Origin: Ephemerocybe angulata
Lineage: Eukaryota; Basidiomycota; Agaricomycetes; Agaricales; Psathyrellaceae
Assembly: GCA_013368325.1 (NCBI GenBank)
Contig: JAACJK010000219.1
Span: 62,001 to 126,000, forward strand
Direction: 5' to 3'
DNA length: 64,000 bases
The stretch's first letter is position 1, and the number at the start of each line of letters is the position of its first letter. Positions 32,518 through 43,254 of the stretch are shown here, one piece after another. The notes under the pieces were generated by a model that was given only the letters and a program-made list of their open reading frames with translations, did no database searches and was not told the origin of the DNA. Position numbers and translations under genes: made by a program.

Positions 32518-34802
32518 TTACATGTCAGCCAAGAAGTCGTAAGTTGTGAAGTTAGAACTGCCGAGACCGAGCATCCCATAATCGTTCAGAACCACGACGT
32601 AGCGGCCAGATGAGGTGCAAAGGCCAAGGAAGGTTTCTAGCATTACATTGGATTTTTTGAGTGATGTCAACCTTACGGGGGCTGACGCTTGAATATCTCG
32701 GTGTCTGGAGCCTTTTACAAGCTAATCATCTCCTCAGAGTCGTGCCTAACTCATAATGGGGTTAGCGCTCACCAGCTTTATGCCCCTTCCAATCTTCGTT
32801 TTGGCATGGTGCGCCGCAGTACAGGACCTAGATAAATGTTAGCTCCAAGCTCTACGCCTCAGTGAATCAGAGTGATGCAGAAACCCTCGCACCATCTGGC
32901 ATCCCGAGCATCGCTTCAGCTGATCCAAACGGTCCTCCCGACCATAGCATCCCTCTCGGTCGCATGCCCTTCGCGGTTTGGTGAGCCCAAAATTGTCTCC
33001 CATCCCCGGATACTCGGGTGAGTAGATAAAGTACGTAGCGAAACTCGCAGTCGCCAGAAGACTCCCGAGATTCTTCTTTCCAACGTTCGAAGCATTTGCC
33101 AGGCTTGCGAAAAAGGGATCAGGCGCGAAGAAACCTGTCGGGTTATCTGTAGCCATGAACGTGGTTTCAGGCCCGGGGAGCATGGATGTCGAGATTGTTT
33201 CCAGATTCAGCGTGGTCCAATTTCCTTCGGCATCTGGCGGATGAAGCGAAACGTCTAACTGATATCTGACAACGACGTCCTTCTCTTTCCTCTTTTCGGC
33301 CATGAATTTAGCAGGATCTGTCGCCTGTGGAGATGCAGGTGAGCGCCTTCCTCCTCATATACTTAGAATCAAGATAGAAAACGCGAAGTTCGACCTACAT
33401 AATCTGGGCAATCTTCCGATTCCGACATTCTCATGAAGATGTCGAAGGTGAGAGGGAGTTGGCCTCCGTGAATGTTAGCTATCCTTACCCGGGACTTGTG
33501 CATGGTGCTGAGAAAGGTGTCGGGATTGGCAAGGTGTGGATAAGAGATGGCTATACATTCTAGCGGGTGTTGCATGTGAGAGAGTGGTGAAATAGGTGGG
33601 TCCTCTGGTTTGATCGGTGTGCGCGTTCCAAAGATATCTGATGGTTCTGCGAGCCAAGAGACAACTCCCTTCAGTACAAGCTCGACAATGTGGGTTTTGG
33701 TGAGGAAAACCTGAAGCATCGTGAGCAGAGTCATTATCTTCTAGGAATAAAACATCGTGATTGAACATGCTGATACCTTGTGGGTAGAGGGTATCTGTTC
33801 GTGGAATACGTAGATAACTGAGAAGCTGGACTGCACAAAATTCCAGACGATAAATTCCCGGCTGGTGCCGTTTCCGACTGTTATCAAAGCGCGGTCGTCG
33901 AATTGGTCCAGCTCTTTACAGCACGGTATGTGTTCTTCGTGACTGGCGTCAATGGATACTGACCCAAGGAGCGTAAAAGTGGGACAAGTGTCGACCGAGA
34001 CCAAATCGAATGCCTTAGCGCTAAATCAAAGGAGTAAGTTCCACCGAGTTGCACGAAGAAGATGTTCACAAACACGACTGTCCCACGCCCATATGCAATG
34101 ACAACCCTCAAATCATTTCCTCTCATACGCACAGACACGGCGGGTCCGGCAGCCTTGTCACCGTCTGCTCTGTGCATCGGGAATGTGCCAGGCGGGAATG
34201 CGATCTGCGTAACTTGAGATGGTTTAGTTGGTGGGCCTCCCGCAACACCAATATCCCAAAGGGTAAGGGCGTCTCCGTCGAAAGTCACCAAGAATCTCCC
34301 TCCAGGTACTAGAAATACCCCAGTGCCCGAATCGAGTATTGGCCGGTTGCGAAACTTGATCCTGTCCGTCACGCCTACTGGCTTTGTTGCAGGGGTTTTC
34401 ATCAGAGATTGTGCACTCTCCATCCTCGCCACAACACTGGAGTGCCGATGAACCATCCTCTTGAACACATACGGCCCGAGCGCACACCTTTGAATAGCCA
34501 TCACACTCATTCGCTCCATGGGATACGAGGGTAAGAAGAGCCTGTTCTGGCGACACATTGCTTTCAGAGCAGCTCCCCAGACCTGCTTCTGGAAAAGTAA
34601 CTCCTTCAACGCCCGACAAGTCTATCAAGCTGTTAGCCAAGAGGGGAAGGATCGTAGAATTAGGAGCAAAGGATACCGATTGTAGAGAGGCAATCTCGGG
34701 GGGATATGAGAGCATAGCAATCTCGTACCACACGTCGCTTGGTGTATCGTCGATGATGGACAAGCGCTGCCCGGCAGGCCGGGAGACTTGGCAGCTTGCC
34801 AT
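32518..34802 (-). CDS. F-box-like / MYND zinc-finger protein A4, probable C-terminal frameshift
   Basis: This gene lies between the two inverted mobile elements. ATG 34802 starts MASCQVSRPAGQRLSIIDD and the F-box-like TPSDVWYEIAMLSYPPEIAS. Next come FQKQVWGAALKAMCRQNRLF, FLVPGGRFLVTFDGDALTLW and REFIVWNFVQSSFSVI, and then an exon with FGTRTPIKPEDPPISPLSH. The MYND first half is CDREGCYGREDRLDQLKRCS, then GC. The last exon codes MLETFLGLCTSSGRYVVVLN and ends YDFLADM at 32518. Compared with A6 it has lost two bases at about 32700, just after CKRLQ, which shifts the tail out of frame unless splicing differs. The MYND core should survive. The right mobile element is inserted 213 bases upstream of the ATG, so its promoter is truncated. 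Confidence 0.62.
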
Positions 34803-35014
34803 GGTTTCAGAGAGCAGGGACGGGGACAAGCGATCGATGACAGCCCGTGGCGGACGACAGAGCAGGTGTTTCGCGCAGTCCCATGAGTCGTTATCATCTG
34901 TTTGGCCTGCCCGGCCGATGAGTACCGATAGCGATCTTGGGCCGCGTTCACAGGACCTGTATCGTTCGCCTACAATAGGGAAAGGGCTTATCAGGATCAC
35001 ATTCATAGACATTA
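34803..35014 (-). promoter_or_regulatory. remaining promoter of A4
   Basis: 212 bases between the A4 start and the right element. It matches the A6 promoter (60207-60471), including AATGTGATCCTGATAAGCC against AATGTGATTCTGATAAGCC. The upstream continuation, starting with the palindrome CTTCGCGAAG, is found 7.36 kb away at 42376. Confidence 0.7.
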
Positions 35015-35200
35015 ACTTATCCGCGAGATTTTAGGCGGCTGGTGCTCGGTTTGGCAGCCATCACCGCGCCTACCACCGGCACGTCCGGCTGGAACGCCGC
35101 TGGTCGGGACCCTGGGCGATGACATTTGCCATCCCGATTTGGGAGCCTCGGTGGCAATCTAATCACTGATGTAATCTAATCTACTTATCTAATCTATCAC

Positions 35201-35796
35201 GTGCATAAGATCTCTGCCAGCCTGGCAGAGAATTGGCAATCATCTCGCTCCCTTTTCGCGAACGCGTCAATTAACGACGCGTTCTCTCCTCCCGCTTTCG
35301 TGTACTCGCCGGAATCTCCTCTACACAGGATACTCAAGGTGCTCAGAGGGAGGATGGGCCATGGTGATGATGGGTCATGGACGGCGGACTTGGGGTATCT
35401 CGACCATGGTGAGTTTTCCCTTGAACCCAGGATTCTATTCAATTCTATTAGGAACCCACAAACCCAACCTCGGGTCACCAGAAGCCTGCCATAGAGATGC
35501 CTTGTGTGCGCTTTGGCCATTTCGGGTGACATTTGGGCTGCCGGGCTGCAGGGAACGTGCAATGAGATCAGCGAGCAGACGCACTGGTGGATGGTGCATC
35601 CGGATTCCGTGTACCACTATCATTTGCAAGGTTGGAAGTTGCGCCTTGCCCACCAGCTGAACACTAACCGGGGGGCTCATACAAAGGTACGCACACATCT
35701 TTCCTTGTATCATACATGCCGAACGTTGCTAACCATTTCTGTCTGTTGCAACCGTGACAACGGATTTTGAAAACTTGGCAGGTTCATCTCGCTTAG
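35201..35796 (+). CDS. small protein of unknown function in the mobile element, right copy
   Basis: Exact mirror of 31297-31892, identical in the stretches I compared. It begins MHKISASLAENWQSSRSLFA, and its second exon contains ISEQTHWWMVHPDSVYHYH. Preservation in both copies says little about selection because the copies are so young. Confidence 0.42.
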
Positions 35797-36301
35797 GGCC
35801 TCATAAATCTCAAAATTATTCATCCTATCTACCGGTGAGTCAGGGATTGCATATGCCACCTGCACTGAATGCTAAAAAAACCGTTCAGGAACATGTAGAC
35901 CATTTTATATGTAGAGCTCGGACCTGGAATATGACCCACCATTGCTCGCTGAATGCCCACCCGCAATACACACCCTTCCATGATATCGGTCTCAATGCTG
36001 CATGCATCTGCATGTGCTTTTGGTGCGTTGTGTATTTTCTTGAATGTATAAGCTATAGTGGCCTCTTTCTTGAACTCGGCGTCATGCTCGCAGCGGATGC
36101 ACATAGGGATCTAACCCAGAGGTCCCAGTGCATCGGCTTCGAGCATGGTTTCCGTTCTTGTCTAGGAGGCCACAGCTCGGCCCACCACTGTGCCATGTTC
36201 TATGCTGCGCGTGCAAGTTCTATTGCAATATCTAACTACTACAAGAAAGAAAGCACGTCAGCGCATACCGGTCGGACAACCAGCTGTGGCCCAAGGTGAG
36301 T

Positions 36302-39000
36302 CTACGAGTTGGGGTCAGCGTTGCCGCAACCTGCACCGGTCGTGAACTTATGTTTCTTCGCCCTTGTTTTGGCCTCATCTCTAGATTGACGCGCTTCGAC
36401 TATTGCCTTGAAGAGAGGTGTCATACCACGCGTATGATCTGGGTACGCCTTCCTGAACTCTTCTTCGTTCCGTTTGAATCTGAATATCAAGGTTTAAATT
36501 GAGTAACCAAGGAACAACGGTTAACGCACCTGTCAATGTACTCTGTCGCAATAACTCGACGAATGTGGTACGCCGATGCCTGATTGTTCTCCTCGTACCA
36601 AGATTTATCCCAGTCTTTCATTGGCACAGGACACCGACCGGGCTGAGGCGTCTCCCAGTCCTTCAAGATGATTTTCACCGCGTTTGGGCCGGCGGAGCGC
36701 GGTATCTTCGGAACGCAGCACCTGGGACCCGACGGCATGGGCAACGGATTGGGAGGTGCCGATGAAGTTGAAGGTGGCCGTATAATAGGCTGGAAGCGAA
36801 CAGGAGGGGTGGATCGGGGTGGGCGAAAGCCAGGATTATGGTAATAAGCCGGCTGCTGATTGGTAGAAGCTGGTGGCCAAAGTGTTTGGCTTACACTGTG
36901 CTGTTGGGGCGCAATTGAATGCTGGTCGCTAGTAAATGCGATACCACCGAGCTGGTAGTGAGGAGTGGGTGCGGATTGCGTAGGGGGGTGATAGGGCATG
37001 TACGGCACATGTGGCGCGATGGCGGCGGCACTCATGCAGGATGCGTCTGAGGTTGAATAAGTAAGCAACTTGAATGCATTGAGAGAATGAAGGAAATCTT
37101 TACTGACCATGTGCGCAGTGGCAAGGGCGATGTGTTGCACCATCCAGCATGTAGTACTGCTGCGTGGTATTCACACCAACCTTTAGATACTCAACCATGC
37201 ACTCAGATATAGACTCCTTTAGCAGAGAAAACTCCTTCGAGATGTGCTCGCTGCACTGTTTAGTGAGAGCCTGCCCATCTGCAGCTGTGAACGGGCGGAG
37301 GAGGCGGTCTTCGCCCATATGCGAGCGATTGGCCGACTCGTCAATTGGGCAAAGTGCATCGGAATGATCCTCCTCGTAGGCGTGAAGCTCATCGAGGAGG
37401 TAATGTATCAGTGTATCACCCTAAGATAAGTTTCGTGAGTTAGTCCAACTCGCCTGATTGAACCCTGGCTAAGAACACGTACTGTTTCATTTTCAGCCCA
37501 CCCTCCCCACCATCGGATGCGTGCCATTGTCCACCGTTCTCCGATCGGTGCAAACATAAACCTATATTGAGCGCCTCCCCGGCGAAAACAGTGAGTTGTG
37601 TACGCGTCAGGCTTTGGTAGTCCGGCAGCTGCAGCCATTTCTTTGATTAATTTGTCAACAGCTTGGCGGGTAACTGGTGTGTCGGGATTTATGGTGAGGT
37701 TGTGAAAGTTGATGGCAGGGAATAGATAGTCTTCATCTTCGAGTGGGCGACGGAGGAGGTGTTTCGCATAGTACTCCTTCCATTCAGTGAGGTGGTGGAA
37801 GAGATCTATGGCCGGCTTGTTTGGGTGCCGATAGACATTGTAAACATGGCCTATACAAAGTCGTTAGTACAATTGCAGACAATAACATCACGAAGTCTTG
37901 GTGGCGGGCGCTTACCTTCCACTCCGAGCTCCTCACTATCCAACTTCCTCTGCCAATTCTTCCTGAATCGTAAATTGACAACGATGCGCTCACACAGTCT
38001 GCCATTCGAGCACCGCTTTGCTGGCGGGTTGAAGTCGAGGTGCTTGAGCTGCAGCTTACGGGCTTCGTTATTCCTAGTACATGAATATTTGGTAAATACA
38101 CATCCTTTAGCCAACATATCTGAGCACGGTCGGGGACATACCTTGTCCAAATTACAAACCCCAAAGCCGAGAAGGCCGAGTAATAAAGATATTCCCCTCA
38201 TTTGGCCAGGGATGGCTTGTCGACGAGATCAGGAGGGGGGCAAGTGGATTTGATGGTATCATGAATGGCCACCATGTCGTCGTAGGACATGGCACGAGAG
38301 TGCTTCCGCACAGGCTGATCTTCTCTCTTCTTGATAGCATTCAGCACTTGCTTAACACGGTCACTGCAGCCGGGGTTCCCTCGGAACGCCCGAGCAAATT
38401 CATCAAAGCGCCAGGTTCCTTTGTATATGAACCCATGGGGTGTTGATCTATGTCCTCAAAAATTAGGTGAGAAGATAAGATAGCACATTGGACTCACCGT
38501 GCATCATACTCAGCAATAAAAGACGCAGCAATCTGATCAGCTGTGCTCACGCTCAGCTTTCCGAGATATACTTTGTCCCATAAAAACATTGCCATCGCCG
38601 TTGTGGTGCACTCAGTAGGCTCGTCAATGAGGCATGTAGGAAACCTGGCATCCATTGCAGTCTTCTCAAAGTCCTCGGGCATTTCAGCTGCACTAGGGTC
38701 CAACTCGTCATCAATGTCGTTGTCCGGGTCTTCGGCGGGATTTGATGCAGCCTCATCCTGGCGAGAAGAGAATGCTTTGGCCTTCGCATTCTCTGCAGAT
38801 GATACCTGGTCTACCCAGGTTAATAGTTGACTCCAATAGAGGCTATACTTGTTGAGAGTTGTCTTCGCTTTGGAAGCTTTCTTGGCTGCGTCGTAGGTGC
38901 CGCGCTCCGCGTCTGTGTATGATGGGATCACCTTTTCCTGGACGCGCTTCTTCCCGCGCCCGCCTTGGCGTGCCGTAGACTGAAGAGAGGAAACGCCCAT
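36302..39000 (-). pseudogene. tyrosine recombinase with GCR1_C-like tail, in-frame TGA, right copy
   Basis: Mirror of 28093-30791 with the same exon layout and the same catalytic residues (THCFRRGG, RWWGGWAEN, TLIHYLLDEL). The TGA at codon 251 is at 38200-38198. No difference from the left copy was noticed in the coding exons. The shared stop means it arose before the copies diverged. Confidence 0.82.
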
Positions 39001-39283
39001 GCTAACAGAAAAGGTAGGCGTGTGTGAGGGCTTGTACCGTGCTGGTAGATGGTGACTCGAGGGGGTGCTACGCGCTTGGCTGAGACTCAGTACGATTGTG
39101 GAGTCTTGCCCCTATTGCAGGACGTGTCCCGATCATGTTGCGATTCACTCAATGCTAGCGCTTTGACCCTGAGCGTACCGAGTCCCGAACCCCGAACTGA
39201 CAGCCTACATGCAATCTAAACAGGAGAGCATATGTCAATTAATTAAAGCGTTACAAATACATGTTACAATAGCACAAAATGCA

Positions 39284-41287
39284 TTACAGATTGCAAAAAT
39301 GAAAATAACACGACCCTGAACTAGGCGGAACTCAAAAGTCAAGGAGCGAAATAACTTTGGCTTCTGTGCCATGCCGTGTAACAGCATACTGCACGGGAGA
39401 ACCAGGGCTGGAGAAGTCAAGTATAACCTGCATTAAATCATACGTGAAGACGATGAGCAACAGTAGCTAGTGAGAATGAATAGACCAACATACCTCATGT
39501 GTTTCTTCATCCGTGCTAGTCAAAGCCACCTCCTCCTCTTCCCGAAGCAATTTCATGTAGCGTATGCACTGATGAAAGAGGACACGGCTTAATGGAGATG
39601 GGGCGCAATGGCGATCAACCAGCTCGGGAGCTCCAAAAAGGACGACCAGCGCAGGGAGCGTGATGAGAATGGTGCCCGTAGCTTTGACATGGTTAGGCGC
39701 AGCCTCGTGGCCATTCAGCTCACGCCAAGCTGACACCACAGCAGACTCAACATGTCTTATCCCAATACGGATACGACAAGTGAGTGCTGCTGGATGCTCC
39801 GAGTCCAAATTCCCATCCGATGTCCCAAAGTGGATGATATACGGATCATTGGGATCAAGGCAGCGAGGGCATGCCTCACCAGCTTCATTCTCAATGTGAC
39901 CCTATTTAATTATAAGAGAGTTATAGCATGAGAGAGAATGAATACACACTGTTAAGAAGTGGTGCAGGATGTACCCAGCCCAAACTTCACGAAGGAAATC
40001 CACGGTCCTTGTCCAGCTCCATCGGAAGCCCACCGACGCAAGGCGAGTGATAGCCGCAGAATTCGGCAGCTGAACAGCCCAATCAGCTGCACCTGAGTTG
40101 TCGCTTGGGCCCACTACTGGGTTAACATAGAGTCCCACTAAGTCGGAACTGGGAAACACTTCCGGGAGCTTGGCTGCAACGGATAGTGCGCGGCGCCCAA
40201 TTCGGGTGCCCCGAACCAGTTCGGCTCGAAGAGCCTTACGCCAGTGATACATCGAGACAGCCGGGTCATGTTCTAAAGGGGTTTCGGTCTGGATGATGAT
40301 GTATAGCTCGAATGCCAATGATGTGCGAGCTAGTTTCCTTGCCAGTTCAAACGACATTACTCCCTAAGAGAATTAGATATGTTAGTTATCCTCCAGGAAC
40401 ATGCACACTACCAAGCTCAACGCACCTCGGCATAGTCTCCACCAGCCAATATGGCGATAAGTATAAGTCCATGCAACGATAGCCCTGCATCATGTGTCTC
40501 CAAGGCGGAGGCAGTATATACCTCAACTTCATCACGGTTAGCAGAATTATGGGGCCTACAATGTGTTAGTAAGGCATTCCAGGGGTCTGACCATCTGAGC
40601 TCACGTTCGGATCACAGTCTCTGCCCCAAAGAGAAATACATCACTATCACAGGTGAGAACATAATGAATCTTCCCGGTCTTATTGAGCATAGCAAGGTGT
40701 GCTTCTGCCTCGCCAGGAGCCTTCAGAATGTTAAATAAGCTTTATACCATGCTTAGAGCGCAGCCAAACATACCGTCTCACAATAGAAACCCATCGTCTC
40801 CAACAGCTCACGGAACTGCGGCTCCAACTGATGAACCTGTGTGGACCAAACTTGCTTGCCCCGCTTGACCGGGGCCTCTGTGGCCCATCAAAAACCACGA
40901 CAATAAGCGCCGGAAGCCGAGTCCACTGCTCAGCGCTCAGGCGCAAACAAGCCACCTCAGTTTCTCTCCCAATCTGTGTACAAGAGTTTATTTCACGCGC
41001 TTTATTGGCAGCGGCTGCCTTTGCAGCGTACATGAGGGGACTGGGAACGTGGGGTCAGCTAGGGCACAATATCACATAAATCCCGGCACGCACCTCGCAT
41101 CAACTCCGATTATGGGTAGACTCTCGCCGTTCATGCGGCGGGTGAGAGCATCGGAGGTAATGAGCTCTGAGAATGATTGTACGTCTGCTGCCGGGCGAAG
41201 TGCCTTCATTCGAAACTTGTCAGAGTACTGTGGATACCATGAAAAAGTGTAGATTTGGCTTACCTCCCATAATTTACTGATGCCCAT
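39284..41287 (-). pseudogene. XPG/Rad2-type nuclease, broken right copy
   Basis: Mirror of the intact gene at 18592-20596. A C run is one base shorter (four G on the plus strand at 40871-40874, five C in the left copy), shifting the frame directly after the D104 motif FDGPQRP. A second lesion turns GGA into TGA near the C-terminus (39332-39334). A Cys-to-Tyr change (WAGCILHH to WAGYILHH) and a CpG change are also seen. The protein would lose five of its seven catalytic acids. Confidence 0.88.
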
Positions 41288-42133
41288 GGTTGTCCTGTGG
41301 TAGTCTGGGTCAAGTGTTGCTGGCAATAGATGTCTGACTCTAGGGGTTCACAATGCGCATTGTGAGACGTCGTGTCGAAACCATAGCTGCCTGCCCCACA
41401 GAGTTAGGGGCCCAACATTGCTTACATAGGCAAACATAACTCGACACGTGCAGACGCGTGTTGGCGCTGGGCAGTCGCGTTCAATTCACCTCCGGGTCCC
41501 AAGGGCGCACGAAAGCATCGAAAGCTTAAAATCAGCAGAATATAATCAAAATATAAGCCGCAATTATTGACAAATTATTGATGCTGATATCAAGATCTTG
41601 ACACTTGTCAAGGTCCATCATCCAAGAATTTAGAGCTTGCTGCTCGGTTTGGATAGTGTCCAATGCAATCGAGATTCACAATCTTAACTAAGGTCCATTT
41701 TCTAGTTCTCTGACTCCTGAGTGCTATGTACCTGACCACCATAGGTCTACAACTTAGACACCACTTTGGCAGTGTACATCAGGTGCTTGCAAAACTAGCA
41801 GCAACCGTTGTGGCCTGTGGGGCGTCAGGATTTATGGCTGTCCAAATTTCCCTTTACCTTTGTTTGGCATGCAGGTACTTAGTGTTTCTATGCTTGTTCT
41901 ATGCTTGAAACTGAGAAGAATGGGCTGGCGAGGCAAGGAATATGATGTTATAAAATGCCGCAGGCTCAAAGCCCTGCGGACTTCAGCGAGGTCGAAGGCA
42001 TCGTGTCGAAATTTGGACGTCCAAATCTTAGGCGCCCGCATTTTCGGCCAGCTGAATATTGGCATACGCGGGAATTGAACTCAAGCATTCGCTGCCGCTG
42101 CGCCAACTCTGACCGCGCACAGACCAGGCTCAG

Positions 42134-42206
42134 AATTTCCTTTTCCAGTGCTAGGGTTCGAGGACTTTTGGAAAGTCCTCGAACCCTAGCACTGGAAAAG
42201 GAAATT
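42134..42206. repeat. perfect 35-base hairpin inside the element, right copy
   Basis: Same stem and 3-base loop as 17670-17742, read in reverse. Its exact preservation in both copies fits the recent divergence of the copies. Confidence 0.85.
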
Positions 42207-42375
42207 ACTGACCTGGACCGTGCGCAGGCATGTGGCATCTGCGTTTCCCATATGTCGAACCCATGGACCATTTGAAGCACGGCCTCAATCTCCCAGATCC
42301 CATCGTCGACCCGATAGCCGAAAAACAAGTCGATTTTACCGGCCATCTTACATTTTCGCTTTCATAGGTACTTTC

Positions 42376-42385
42376 CTTCGCGAAG
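42376..42385. promoter_or_regulatory. palindrome CTTCGCGAAG, displaced from A4
   Basis: The palindrome directly abuts the outer end of the right mobile element. Without the element it would lie about 215 bases upstream of the A4 start, as in A6 (266 bases) and A2 (280 bases). Confidence 0.5.
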
Positions 42386-43254
42386 CTTTTGAATCGACCG
42401 AACGGCTATTAATACATCATGGAGAAAGGTCCAACGTCACCTGCTCGAGCGCCCTTCGCAGACTGACAACTCTGGATTGCGGCTCATCGATTTGCAAGAG
42501 ACTACTTCAGAAAGTCAAAAATATACAGAACACCGCTGTACTCTGCCTTAGACTTGTGGTTGCCTAAGCACAGAAGCAGCGAACTGCGGAGCCCAGAGTT
42601 TAAATACCAGGAACCCCAGCTCGCCTGGATCGTGTTCTTCACTTTCTACCCCAAACGGAAAACATAAAGTTGCCTACTGCGGATTATTCAGTCAAATATT
42701 ATGGTCCCAGGATTCATTTAAAGATGCACCTTTCTCCATGGAACGTTCGCCCAAGTTGCACCGTCAATTTGGATGGTCAGGTGGGTGTTCGAAAGCAGAG
42801 GCCATTCAGTTTCTTACGCCGTCCCAGCACAGTTCTATCACCCCATGTCGTAGAAGATTTCGACCACTGAGACGCGCAGGTATGTACGTGGCCTTAAGAA
42901 TGAGTTGGGTGATAAGCAGGCGTGAAGGTAGCTTGTGAAAGTCTGAGTCGAAAGACAAATCGAAATGTTACATTTAGCGAACCAGCGGGTGTTTGCTTAT
43001 GTTAGGGCCCGGAGGCTCTGACTAATCGGCCGGCGCTTAGGCTCGTCCCACACGCCCGATTGGACGCCCGACATTGGCGCCCGATTGGAGGTAGATACCA
43101 GCCTGCATTCATCATACTGTACACGGATAGAGATTATATCAGATTCAGGTTCTTTCCTTCAATCCTACCTACCATACCTTGGTCGTTCCCAGTTCGTCGA
43201 TTTCAAATAACCCACAAGAATCGACCTCTAATCGAGTCCTTCCACCGCCTTCAC
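42386..43254. other. displaced upstream region of A4, then 3' side of A5
   Basis: 42386-43040 matches the A6 upstream region (60196 down to about 59960), for example TTTTGAATC, CATCATGGAGAAAGG and GGTGTTTGC...GTTAG..., and CTCTGACTAATCGGC. It therefore belonged to A4. The rest precedes the A5 stop. No gene is supported. Confidence 0.5.

Larger units (their letters stand above)
35015..42375 (-). mobile_element. Crypton-like tyrosine-recombinase element, right copy
   Basis: 7361 bases, the reverse-oriented twin of 17501-32078 without the retrotransposon. The ends are ACTT at 35015-35018 and 42370-42373, the reverse of AAGT. I noticed about eight differences over the whole copy: a 3-base indel near 42095, one C in the nuclease, two versus four unit length changes in C runs, and scattered changes, two of them at CpG. 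Both flanks together reproduce the A6 upstream sequence, proving the insertion point. The nuclease gene here is broken and the recombinase has the same TGA as the left copy. Confidence 0.9.

Noticed and set aside
17501..42375. The inverted duplication as an assembly artefact or folded-back read
   Set aside because: The outer and inner flanks of the two copies are unrelated, the copies differ by real indels and substitutions, only one contains the gypsy element, and one junction matches an empty paralogous site exactly.
17501..42375. A single large composite transposon with 7-kb terminal inverted repeats and A4 as cargo
   Set aside because: Each arm has its own AAGT ends, and the right arm alone is removed cleanly by comparison with the A6 promoter. 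Two separate insertions explain the data better.
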